A stretch of 56,418 nucleotides of DNA. Origin: Pelotomaculum propionicicum. GTDB lineage: Bacteria; Bacillota; Desulfotomaculia; Desulfotomaculales; Pelotomaculaceae. Numbering within the stretch: the stretch's first letter is position 1; each line of letters begins with the position of its first letter. Below are positions 7,035 to 14,781 of this stretch, piece by piece. The notes beneath the pieces were generated by a model, which worked only from the letters and a program-made list of their open reading frames with translations, was not told where the DNA came from and searched no databases. The stretch lies in the NCBI RefSeq assembly GCF_004369225.1, contig NZ_QFFZ01000022.1:1-56418 (forward strand), in the 5' to 3' direction. A program made the position numbers and the translations under genes.

Positions 7035-8435
7035 TTAGAAGTAACAATCTCTTGTCCCCTGACCAATCTGTTCCAACCTCTGTTCTGCTTTCTGGCGGAC
7101 CAGCGGGTTATCCACCAGCTGCAGGTGCCGGGCGATAGTTTGCTCACCTATCTGCCTGGTCTCTGGTGTGGCATAATCCATCAAAAACTCTTTAAAGGTA
7201 AGGATGGCGTTCGGCTGGCAGACATTTTGAATTTGACCGCTCTTAGCCAGGCTCATAAAACGGTCCCCTGTCCGCCCGCTGCGGTAGCAGGCGGTGCAGA
7301 AGCTCGGGATATAGCCGGACTTGCAAACGCTGGTGATAATTTCGTTGATGTCGCGGTGGTCTTCCACATTAAATTGAAGTGTATCTTCTTCCTCACCGTT
7401 TTTCGCTTTGCAGTAACCGCCCACGCCGGTGCATGACCCGGCGCTTACCTGTGAGATACCGACATTGATCAGTTCATCCCGGAATTCGGCGCTTTCACGT
7501 GTGGAAAGGATCATGCCCGTGTACGGCACGGCCAGGCGCAGGATCGCTATGAGTTTTTTAAAGTCGTTGTCAGAGACCAGGTAAGGAAAGTTTTCAAAAG
7601 TAACACCCCTGGCCGGGCGCATGCGCGGCACCGAAATTGTATGCGGGCCTACACCATAGGCTTCTTCAAGGTGGATGGCATGCAGGAGCGTAGCCAGCAC
7701 TTCGTATTTATAATCATACAGCCCGTAAAGCACTCCAAACCCCACATCGTCAATACCGCCCTCCATAGCCCGGTCATGGGCGCAGGTATGCCAGTCATAA
7801 TCCCTTTTGGGTCCAGACGGGTGCATTTTTGCGTACGTCGGCCTGTGGTAAGTTTCCTGGAAAAGGATATAGGTGCCGATTTTAGCCTCTTTAAGGCGTC
7901 TGTAGTTCTCCACTGTGGTAGCGGCTATGTTTACGTTAACCCGCCTGATGCTGCCGTTTTTTTCTTTAACTGAATAGATAGCTGACAAGGCGTCAATCAC
8001 ATACTCAATGGGGCAGTTTTGCGGGTCCTCCCCGCATTCGAGGGCCAGACGTTTATGGCCCATCTCTTCCAGTACCGTTACTTCATCCTTAATCTGTTCC
8101 AGGGTTAGTTTGCGCCTGTTAAATTTATTGTCGCGCCGGTAGCCGCAGTATACGCAGTTGTTGATACAATAGTCACTGATGTATAAAGGCGCAAAGAACA
8201 CCAGCCTCTTTCCGTAAATCATTTCTTTAATCTGGCTGGCTGTGCGGTAGATCCGCTCCAAAAGAACCGGGTCGTCCACCTGCAGCAGCACCGCCGCTTC
8301 ACCGGGAGTCAAGCCGTTTGAGAGAGCAGCCTTTTCAATAATTCTTTCTGTCTCTTCCCTGGAAGCATCTTTAGCCTTCTCCAACAGTCCGAAAATCAGC
8401 TCGTCATTGATGAAACTGGCTTCTGATACGGCCAC
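7035..8435 (-). CDS. hydG: [FeFe]-hydrogenase H-cluster maturase HydG (radical SAM tyrosine lyase)
   Basis: HydG cleaves tyrosine to p-cresol, CO and cyanide and builds the Fe(CO)2(CN) synthon of the H-cluster. It has 466 residues, the normal family length. The radical-SAM cluster motif CX3CX2C is at C90, C94 and C97 (DYCINNCVYCGYRR). The second, C-terminal cluster motif CX2CX22C is at C380, C383 and C406, as required for dangler-iron chemistry. The start is GTG at 8435 with AAGGAGTGA upstream. It is the last gene of the maturation operon and is separated from hydE by a repeat-containing 125-base gap. Confidence 0.97.
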   Translation of the reverse strand: MAVSEASFINDELIFGLLEKAKDASREETERIIEKAALSNGLTPGEAAVLLQVDDPVLLERIYRTASQIKEMIYGKRLVFFAPLYISDYCINNCVYCGYRRDNKFNRRKLTLEQIKDEVTVLEEMGHKRLALECGEDPQNCPIEYVIDALSAIYSVKEKNGSIRRVNVNIAATTVENYRRLKEAKIGTYILFQETYHRPTYAKMHPSGPKRDYDWHTCAHDRAMEGGIDDVGFGVLYGLYDYKYEVLATLLHAIHLEEAYGVGPHTISVPRMRPARGVTFENFPYLVSDNDFKKLIAILRLAVPYTGMILSTRESAEFRDELINVGISQVSAGSCTGVGGYCKAKNGEEEDTLQFNVEDHRDINEIITSVCKSGYIPSFCTACYRSGRTGDRFMSLAKSGQIQNVCQPNAILTFKEFLMDYATPETRQIGEQTIARHLQLVDNPLVRQKAEQRLEQIGQGTRDCYF

Positions 8436-8518
8436 AATAAATCACTCCTTTTTATTTTAAATTCCTTCAAGTGTACTAACTGGTTGATATTTTAAGTTCG
8501 GATTAATCCGCGCATTTC

Positions 8519-8536
8519 GTATGAATAAATTCACAC
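8519..8536. repeat. Dispersed palindrome, degenerate copy
   Basis: GTATGAATAAATTCACAC matches the GTGCGAATAAATTCGCAC family with two changes and is followed by CTACA. It lies in the hydE-hydG gap, next to a CTCACGTCCCA-type repeat, the same composite order seen at 54635. Confidence 0.6.
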
Positions 8537-8544
8537 CTACATCT

Positions 8545-8592
8545 TCTCACGTCCCACATCTCATATCTCACGTCCTAAATCCCACGTCCCAT
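8545..8592. repeat. CTCACGTCCCA-type degenerate tandem repeat
   Basis: Repeated variants of TCTCACGTCCCA and ATCTCATATCTCACGTCC run from here into the last codons of hydE. Similar tracts lie at 20810-20883 and 54658-54694. Confidence 0.6.
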
Positions 8593-9655
8593 TTTTGTCT
8601 GCATATTTTTTTTGATAGCGCAGTGAGTGTCCATAACCTTCGCTGATACAGCGTCCAGCATCCTTTACAGCCATAACAGCCCTGTTGTAGCTCTGCGCAG
8701 GAGTATCCGCTGTCCCCAGTTTACCCGGGTAAATACAATAGCTCTCCCTGTACCTTTGCGGTGTCATATTCGGCATGATTACATTGGCGCCGCTTTTCAG
8801 TGCCTTAACCCTGCCTGAGGGATGAATTGACGCGGCTGAGGTAGTGGATGGCAAATGGGCCCAGGGCATGGCGATCCTGGCAACTGCCAGGGTTTTAAGG
8901 GTCATTTCCAGGGTTCCGCCTGAGGCATTTGCCAGAGGTGTTTGTTTGTTCGGGATAAAAGGCCCTATCCCGGCCATTTCCACTTCCAGGTCGCGCATCA
9001 GGATTATGTCACCCGCAAGGGTCTCTATGGTCTGCCCCGGCAGGCCTACCATGTTGCCCGAACCTACCTGGTAGCCCAGTTCACGCAGCCATTTCAGCCT
9101 TGTTATCCTTCCCTCCAGAGAGGTTCCGGGGCGCAAATCCGAAAAGAGCCCTGCATCGCACGTTTCGTGCTTCAGCAGGCAGCGGTCTGCCCCAGCCTCC
9201 CTGAGCAGCGCGTAATCCTGCTTTGACCTGTCTCCCAGGGAAAGTGTTACAGCCAGGTCGAGTTCTTTTTTTATTCTGAAAATAATACCTGCCAGTATTT
9301 CCGCCGAGTAAAAACTGTCTTCTCCGGATTGCAGGACGACAGTCCGGCACCCCAGCCGCGCCGCTTCGCGCGCGCCTGCTATTATTTCACCCGCCTCCAT
9401 CCTGTACCTGGTCAGGCCGGCGTTGTCTCTCCTAAGACCGCAGTAAAAGCAATTTTTAGAGCAGTAATTGGAAAACTCTATGATTCCTCTGAAGTGAACA
9501 CCATTGCCCATATACTTTAGACGCACCTGATCAGCCAGTCTAAAAAGCACCTTGCTTTCATCAGCATCCGCTCCCAGCAGAGTTATTAAATCTTCCCTTG
9601 GCAGGTTTTCAGATTTTCCCGCTCGCGTTAGCGCTGCAGTGAAATCCGTTCTCAA
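8561..9655 (-). CDS. hydE: [FeFe]-hydrogenase H-cluster maturase HydE (radical SAM)
   Basis: HydE is a radical-SAM enzyme acting on the HydG-derived iron synthon during H-cluster assembly. This 364-residue protein has the motif SNYCSKNCFYCGLRR with C65, C69 and C72, a GED motif at the end of beta-strand 2 and a TIM-barrel body. The start is TTG at 9655 behind AGGGGG. The last nine codons (GTWDLGREI) are written by the CTCACGTCCCA repeat, so the native C-terminus appears to have been replaced or extended by repeat sequence. It is preceded by hydF. Confidence 0.96.
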   Translation of the reverse strand: MRTDFTAALTRAGKSENLPREDLITLLGADADESKVLFRLADQVRLKYMGNGVHFRGIIEFSNYCSKNCFYCGLRRDNAGLTRYRMEAGEIIAGAREAARLGCRTVVLQSGEDSFYSAEILAGIIFRIKKELDLAVTLSLGDRSKQDYALLREAGADRCLLKHETCDAGLFSDLRPGTSLEGRITRLKWLRELGYQVGSGNMVGLPGQTIETLAGDIILMRDLEVEMAGIGPFIPNKQTPLANASGGTLEMTLKTLAVARIAMPWAHLPSTTSAASIHPSGRVKALKSGANVIMPNMTPQRYRESYCIYPGKLGTADTPAQSYNRAVMAVKDAGRCISEGYGHSLRYQKKYADKNGTWDLGREI

Positions 9656-9720
9656 CGAAATTCCCCCTAAAACTTATAAACTATTTCTCAATCTGTATAG
9701 TTCTTAAAACCACAGCTTTT

Positions 9721-10965
9721 TCACACTACCTGCTTCTCATCAAACAGACGCAGGATATCCGGGAAAGGTGAAAGAGCCCTTTTGAGAATACCGTGTACAT
9801 AGGCGATCAGCACACCGTAGTTAACTATAGGCACACCCGCGGCGGCGGCCTGCATAATCCTGTGCAGCATTTCCTTGCGGTTAATCATGCAGGCGCCGCA
9901 GTGGACAATCAGTTTATATTGCTCTAAATTACCGGGCAGCTCAATACCGCTGGACCACTCAAAATACAGTTCACCGCCTGCTTTCTGGCGCAGCCAGCGG
10001 GGGATTTTCACCGTGCCGATATCATCCGATACCCGGTGGTGAGTGCAGGCTTCAGAGATCAACACTTTGTCTCCCGGCTTCAGGTCATCAACAGCCAGCG
10101 CGCCGGCTACCAGAGTTTCCAGGTTTCCTTTGTAGCGGGCAAAAAGTATTGAAAAGGAAGTCATCATAATATCCCTGGGTGTGTCGGCGTCAACCTTTAA
10201 GAAAGCCTGTGAATCTGTGATCACTATTTTAGGCTTTTGCGCCAGGCCGGCGAGTGCCTTCTTGAGCTCTCTCTCTTTGACAACCAGGGCGATGGCGTCA
10301 TTGTCAAGGATATCTCTGATCGTCTGTACCTGGGGCAGGATAATCCTGCCTTTGGGAGCGGCCAGGTCGATCGGCACTACCAGCACGGCGGTGTCACCCG
10401 GTTTGATCAGGTCGCCCACTATGGTGGGGGCGGTCCAGTCCTTCGGAGCCGACCGGATCATCTCTTTTTTCAGGTTATCTATACCCTGTCTGGTGAGCGC
10501 GCTGACCGGAACAACACTTATGCCAAGCTTGTTTTCCAGTTCTACCGGCTTTACGTCAGGGTTGAGATCAACCTTGTTCAGCACCCCCACTACAGGCACT
10601 CCCTGTTTCACCGCCTTGTCGATCAGGTTAAGCTCATACTCTCCCACTTCCTGTCCCGGGTCGATAACCAGGATAATCAAATCAGTTTTATCCAGCACTC
10701 CAATAGTCTTTTTAATCCTTAATTCACCCAGTTCACCCACGTCGTCTATGCCGGCGGTGTCAATTATCACCACGGGACCGACCGGCAGGATCTCCATCGA
10801 CTTGTAAACAGGGTCGGTGGTAGTGCCTGGCACATTTGAGACAATAGCTATCTCCTGGTTGGTAAGAGCGTTGATCAAGCTCGACTTGCCTGCATTGCGC
10901 CTGCCAAAAATCGCGATATGGAGCCTGCTGCCTCTGGGTGTTTCATTTAAACTGCCCACGCTCAT
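9721..10965 (-). CDS. hydF: [FeFe]-hydrogenase maturation GTPase HydF
   Basis: HydF is the scaffold on which the diiron subcluster is finished before transfer to HydA. It has 414 residues: an N-terminal G-domain with P-loop GRRNAGKS (21-28), G3 DTAG and G4 NKVD, a dimerisation domain, and a C-terminal cluster domain. The cluster ligand pattern is C307 (ACTHHR), then HCGAC with C356 and C359. The ATG at 10965 overlaps the aspA stop by four bases (ATGA), so translation is coupled. Confidence 0.96.
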   Translation of the reverse strand: MSVGSLNETPRGSRLHIAIFGRRNAGKSSLINALTNQEIAIVSNVPGTTTDPVYKSMEILPVGPVVIIDTAGIDDVGELGELRIKKTIGVLDKTDLIILVIDPGQEVGEYELNLIDKAVKQGVPVVGVLNKVDLNPDVKPVELENKLGISVVPVSALTRQGIDNLKKEMIRSAPKDWTAPTIVGDLIKPGDTAVLVVPIDLAAPKGRIILPQVQTIRDILDNDAIALVVKERELKKALAGLAQKPKIVITDSQAFLKVDADTPRDIMMTSFSILFARYKGNLETLVAGALAVDDLKPGDKVLISEACTHHRVSDDIGTVKIPRWLRQKAGGELYFEWSSGIELPGNLEQYKLIVHCGACMINRKEMLHRIMQAAAAGVPIVNYGVLIAYVHGILKRALSPFPDILRLFDEKQVV

Positions 10966-12389
10966 TGTAATCCCCTGCCCTTCCTAATATTTTTTGCCCC
11001 GGCCAGACCCGGTCGGGTAAGCTCGCCGGGAGTGAACAAAGCTTCCAGCTCTTCCCCGGTATACAACCCGGACTCCATGATCAACTGCCTCAAGTTCTTT
11101 TTCTCCCGATAGGCCCTCTTGACCAGTTCGGATGCCTGATCGTAGCCAAGGTGCGGCGCCAGCGCCGTAATGAAGCCGTAGCTTTCTTCCAGCCAACGTT
11201 TACACCTTTCTTCATCGGCTTCAATATCTTTAACGCATTTTTCCGTAAAAAGATTTACCGCCTTGATTAGCATTTCCAGTGAACTGAGCAGGTTATGGGC
11301 AATGAGGGGCATAAATGCGTTCAGCTCAAGCTGGCCGCCGGCCGCCGCGGCGGCGATAACCTGGTCGTTTCCCATGACCTGAAAAGCAACCTGTGTAACC
11401 ATCTCGGGGATAACAGGGTTGACCTTGCCCGGCATTATAGAGGAACCTGCCTGCACACGCGGCAGCCTGATTTCTGCCAGGCCTCCCAGCGGCCCGGAAG
11501 ATAGGAGCCTGAGGTCACCGGCAATTTTGGCCAGGTTAACCGCCGCTGCTTTTAAAAGGCCGGAAATCTCCACAAAAACATCGGCGTTCTGGGTCAAATC
11601 GATCATGTTCTCCGACCTGGCCAGCCCTATTCCGGTAATAGACCTCAACTCCTCGATAACCGTAAAGATGTATTTGGGATTAGCATTCAGTCCGGTGCCG
11701 ACCGCCGTCCCACCCAGGTTTACCTGGCGCAGCCTTTCCTCTACTTTATACAGGCGCCAGCGGTCCCTGGCGACAGCCTCGGCAAAGGCGCTGAATTCCT
11801 GGCCGAGGGTTACCGGCACCGCGTCCTGCATTTCAGTTCGTCCAAGCTTCAGGATTCCCGCAAACAACGCTTCTTTGTCCTGCAGGGCCGACTGCAGGTC
11901 GGCCAGTGTCTCACTAAGTTCAATAACCATGCCGATGGCTGCGATCCGCAGCGCCGTTGGGTAAACATCATTGGTGGACTGGGACATGTTCACATGCTCC
12001 AAAGGGTGCACCAGGCTGTAGTCACCTTTAGCCCCGCCGAGCAGCTCAATGGCGCGGTTGGCTATCACCTCATTCACATTCATATTTGTAGAAGTTCCGG
12101 CGCCGCCCTGCAGCGCGTCAACAATAAACTGCCCGGCGAATCTACCTGCGGCCACTTCTCCGGCCGCCCGCACAATCGCTTCCCCCGGACGTCGCTCCAG
12201 CAGGCCGGCGCTCATGTTGGCCATAGCCGCCGCCTGCTTAACCTGGGCTATGGCCCTGATTAAGGCCGGGTTGGTCATAATGCCAGAAACCTTGAAATTA
12301 CCGACCGCCCTGACGGTGTGGATACCGTAGTAAGCATCACGGGGCACCTTTAGCTCACCTAACAGGTCTTTTTCCACGCGGTATTCCAC
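10962..12389 (-). CDS. aspA: Aspartate ammonia-lyase (aspartase)
   Basis: The enzyme interconverts aspartate with fumarate and ammonia. It has about 475 residues of the fumarase/aspartase superfamily with the signature GSSIMPGKVNPV and the N-terminal block DAYYGIHTVRAVGNF. The start chosen is GTG at 12389, which has GGGGGTG five bases upstream; a TTG at 12407 lacks a ribosome site. It is embedded between the TM1266-type regulator and hydF. An aspartase within hydrogenase maturation clusters is a recurrent arrangement, possibly supplying ammonia for the dithiolate bridge; that role is not proven here. Confidence 0.94.
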   Translation of the reverse strand: MEYRVEKDLLGELKVPRDAYYGIHTVRAVGNFKVSGIMTNPALIRAIAQVKQAAAMANMSAGLLERRPGEAIVRAAGEVAAGRFAGQFIVDALQGGAGTSTNMNVNEVIANRAIELLGGAKGDYSLVHPLEHVNMSQSTNDVYPTALRIAAIGMVIELSETLADLQSALQDKEALFAGILKLGRTEMQDAVPVTLGQEFSAFAEAVARDRWRLYKVEERLRQVNLGGTAVGTGLNANPKYIFTVIEELRSITGIGLARSENMIDLTQNADVFVEISGLLKAAAVNLAKIAGDLRLLSSGPLGGLAEIRLPRVQAGSSIMPGKVNPVIPEMVTQVAFQVMGNDQVIAAAAAGGQLELNAFMPLIAHNLLSSLEMLIKAVNLFTEKCVKDIEADEERCKRWLEESYGFITALAPHLGYDQASELVKRAYREKKNLRQLIMESGLYTGEELEALFTPGELTRPGLAGAKNIRKGRGLQ

Positions 12390-12419
12390 ATAAACACCCC
12401 CAGACAACTCAACTGTGTT

Positions 12420-12668
12420 TTACTTTGTCACCAGCGCCGTCCTCACCTTAACTCCCTTTAAACTTCCGAGCTTCCCTGTCATAGCGCCGATTTGGTCGGT
12501 GGAACCGTCAATGATCAGGGAAATTACTGAAAGCCCGCGCTCCCGGTACGGGATGCCCATGCGTCCGACAATTATTCCGTTATGCTCGCCGATGATACTG
12601 TTAATCTTCTGGGCATTTTCCTCCCGGTTTTCAAAAACAATCCCGATCACACCAATCCTCTGTTCCAA
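12420..12668 (-). CDS. TM1266-type iron-only hydrogenase system regulator (ACT-like)
   Basis: This 82-residue ferredoxin-fold/ACT-like protein starts LEQRIGVIGIVFENREENAQ and contains NGIIVGRMGIPYRERGLSVI and the C-terminal VKVRTALV, matching the putative regulator found beside hyd maturases. The start is TTG at 12668, preceded by AGGAGG with a nine-base spacer. The longer upstream frame runs through a leader hairpin and was rejected. It is the first gene of the maturation operon, directly behind a terminator/antiterminator leader, which fits autoregulation. The ligand is unknown. Confidence 0.88.
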   Translation of the reverse strand: MEQRIGVIGIVFENREENAQKINSIIGEHNGIIVGRMGIPYRERGLSVISLIIDGSTDQIGAMTGKLGSLKGVKVRTALVTK

Positions 12669-12692
12669 AACTGAGCACCTCCTGAATTTTAA

Positions 12693-12725
12693 AAGCCCTT
12701 TTTTCGCAATGCGAAAAAAGGGCTT
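12693..12725 (-). terminator. Leader terminator (attenuator) of the maturation operon
   Basis: On the minus strand AAGCCCTTTTTTCGC and GCGAAAAAAGGGCTT form a perfect 15-bp stem with a 3-base loop, followed by TTAAAA, so the U-run is short. It lies 25 bases before the TTG start of the first gene. An upstream sequence at 12777-12767 can pair with its left arm instead. Confidence 0.65.
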
Positions 12726-12766
12726 AAACATGCCGTCATGCCTTCCTCCTTGAGAGCGGGGCAATT

Positions 12767-12777
12767 CCCTTTTTCGC
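12767..12777 (-). promoter_or_regulatory. Antiterminator strand in the maturation-operon leader
   Basis: On the minus strand GCGAAAAAGGG duplicates the 3' arm of the leader hairpin (GCGAAAAAAGGGC at 12723-12711) and can pair with the same CCCTTTTTTCGC. The two pairings exclude each other. Confidence 0.5.
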
Positions 12778-12853
12778 AGAGTACGTTCAAATTGACCCTT
12801 CACGGTGTATGCACACCTGTGTCAGGTATATTTATTGGTTGTTCTTAGTTTAC

Positions 12854-12881
12854 ATTATACTCCTTCTTACACTTAAAACAA
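12854..12881 (-). promoter_or_regulatory. Promoter of the hydrogenase maturation operon
   Basis: On the minus strand TTGTTT (12881-12876), a 16-base spacer and TATAAT (12859-12854) precede a leader of about 180 bases that contains the attenuator. Confidence 0.6.
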
Positions 12882-12939
12882 TATGTGTTTAAAAGGTTTT
12901 ATAAATAATTAAGACAGTGCTGATATGTGTGAATTGTTT

Positions 12940-12978
12940 AAAAGTCCCCTTCCCAGCGGGCTGGAAAGGGGACTTTTT
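12940..12978 (-). terminator. Terminator of the hydCBA operon
   Basis: AAAAGTCCCCTTCCCAG and CTGGAAAGGGGACTTTTT form a long stem around CGGG, beginning 12 bases after the hydA stop. T-runs exist on both sides, so it could work in either direction. Confidence 0.85.
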
Positions 12979-12989
12979 ATCGGCTTGTC

Positions 12990-14717
12990 TTATTTGTTTA
13001 CGCCCCTTGGGGTGTAATGAGTGTGCAGCAGCTCGTGGGACTTGTGGCCCAGCGGCTTCTCCAGGAACTCTTCATAAAGGGCGGTAACAGCCGGGTTCTC
13101 GTGGGACTTGCGCAGCACCATGCGCTCATCTTCGGTATAGGTGGCGTCAATCCTCTTGAGGCGGATCTCGGTATTGGTCGGGATGGGTGAGCCACCGCCG
13201 CCGATGCAGCCGCCGGGGCAGCACATGACTTCAATGAAGTGGTAGTCGGCTTCGCCGGCGCGGATCTTGTCCAGGACCTTGCGGGCGTTGCCCAGTCCGT
13301 TGGTGATGGCCACTTTAACGGACAGGTCGCCCACCTGTACCGTGGCCTCTTTAACTCCGGTCAGGCCGCGGCACACTTCGAAGTCTATATTCTCGAGAGT
13401 CTGGCCGGTGACAACTTCGTAAACGGTCCTAAGCGCGGCTTCCATAACACCACCTGATGCCCCGAAGATTTCGCCGGCGCCGGTGGAGATCCCCAGCGGC
13501 TCGTCGTACTCTTCTTCCGGCAGGTTTGTGGTGTCCAGGCCGGCCTGGATAAACATGCGGCCGAGTTCGCGGGAGGTGAGAACCACGTCTACATCCTGGT
13601 AACCGCTGCTGTTCATCTCAGGCCGCCGGCACTCATATTTCTTGGCGGTACAGGGCATAATCGACACGCAATAAATATCTGCCGGGTCAATGCCCGCTTT
13701 CTTGGCGTAATAGGTCTTGGCCAGAGCGCCGAACATCTGCTGCGGCGACTTGCAGGTGGAAAGGTGAGCCAGCAGGTCGGGGTAGAAGTGTTCACAGAAC
13801 TTAATCCAGCCCGGGCTGCAGGAGGTGATCATCGGCAGGGTGCCGCCGGTGGTCACGCGCTGGAGCAGCTCGTTGCCTTCTTCCAGAATGGTCAGGTCTG
13901 CTGTGAAGTCGGTGTCGAATACCTTGTCAAAGCCAAGGCGGCGCAGTCCGGCAACCATCTGTCCGGTGAAGATGCTGCCAGGCTCGGCTCCCACCGCTTC
14001 ACCAAGCTGTACCCTGGTGGCAGGCGCGGTCTGGACGACAACATGCTTCTTGGGATCGGCCAGGGCAGCCCATACTTTAGCGGTATCATCTCTTTCCACG
14101 ATAGCTCCGGTCGGACATACCAGCGAGCACTGACCGCAGTTGACACATTCCATGTTAGCCAGTTTCTCGTTGAAAGCCGGCGCGATCAGGGTGTCAAAGC
14201 CCCTGTTTTCGGCACACAGAGCCTGCACGGTCTGCACGTTGGTGCAGACTGACATGCAGCGGCGGCAGAGGACGCACTTGCGCGGGTCTCTTATTATTGA
14301 AGGGCTGGAGTCATCAATTGGATATTCCGTTTTCGCCCCGTCGAAACGAACTTCAGTGATGCCGAATTCTTTGGCCAGATCCTGCAGTTCGCAGTTCTGG
14401 TTGCGCAGACAGGTAAGGCACTCCATCGGGTGGTCAGAAAGAATCAGCTCAAGTACCAACTTGCGGGCTGCGATAACCGCCGGTGTGTTGGTGCGGACAA
14501 CCATGCCCTCAGCAACAGGCGCCACACAGGACGGTATAAATGTCCTCGCCCCCTGCACTTCTACCATGCAAATGCGGCAGGCGCCAATGACGTTTAAGTC
14601 TTTTAAATAACAAAGTGTCGGGATTTTTACTCCCACTTTTCGAGCGGCTTCAAGTATCGTAGTTCCCGCTTCTACCGCTACTTTCTGATTATCAATTGTT
14701 AAATTTATCATTTTCAC
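12990..14717 (-). CDS. hydA: [FeFe]-hydrogenase catalytic subunit HydA (NADH-linked trimeric type)
   Basis: This is the H2-producing/oxidising subunit, 575 residues. N-terminal [2Fe-2S] ligands are C36, C47, C50 and C64. A His-Cys3 [4Fe-4S] site follows (HPMECLTCLRNQNC), then two ferredoxin [4Fe-4S] motifs (CVLCRRCMSVC, CVNCGQCSLVC) and the H-cluster domain with L1 TSCSPGW (C300, S301), L2 MPCTAKKYE and L3 VMCCPGGCIGGGGSP. L1 has Ser where the textbook motif has a second Cys. No extra C-terminal [2Fe-2S] domain is present, unlike the longer T. maritima HydA. The start is GTG at 14717 behind GGAGGG; an ATG two codons later is possible. It is co-transcribed with hydB and hydC. Confidence 0.96.
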   Translation of the reverse strand: MKMINLTIDNQKVAVEAGTTILEAARKVGVKIPTLCYLKDLNVIGACRICMVEVQGARTFIPSCVAPVAEGMVVRTNTPAVIAARKLVLELILSDHPMECLTCLRNQNCELQDLAKEFGITEVRFDGAKTEYPIDDSSPSIIRDPRKCVLCRRCMSVCTNVQTVQALCAENRGFDTLIAPAFNEKLANMECVNCGQCSLVCPTGAIVERDDTAKVWAALADPKKHVVVQTAPATRVQLGEAVGAEPGSIFTGQMVAGLRRLGFDKVFDTDFTADLTILEEGNELLQRVTTGGTLPMITSCSPGWIKFCEHFYPDLLAHLSTCKSPQQMFGALAKTYYAKKAGIDPADIYCVSIMPCTAKKYECRRPEMNSSGYQDVDVVLTSRELGRMFIQAGLDTTNLPEEEYDEPLGISTGAGEIFGASGGVMEAALRTVYEVVTGQTLENIDFEVCRGLTGVKEATVQVGDLSVKVAITNGLGNARKVLDKIRAGEADYHFIEVMCCPGGCIGGGGSPIPTNTEIRLKRIDATYTEDERMVLRKSHENPAVTALYEEFLEKPLGHKSHELLHTHYTPRGVNK

Positions 14718-14781
14718 ATTTTCCCTCCAAACTCCCGTATTTTTCTACATTACCTTTTTCAAAAAGCTGCGGGAGCGGCTT

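Noticed and set aside
10181-10807. 208-codon plus-strand frame within hydF
   Set aside because: Antisense shadow of the GTPase gene; no ribosome site and Ser/Thr-rich composition.
11419-11964. 181-codon plus-strand frame within aspA
   Set aside because: Antisense shadow of a full-length aspartase gene.
12669-12803. N-terminal extension of the TM1266-type regulator
   Set aside because: It would translate through the leader terminator hairpin; the TTG at 12668 has an ideal AGGAGG and matches the family start.
12693-12840. T-box or known riboswitch in the maturation-operon leader
   Set aside because: No T-box (AGGGTGG-like) sequence or recognised aptamer core was found; only the alternative hairpins are supported.
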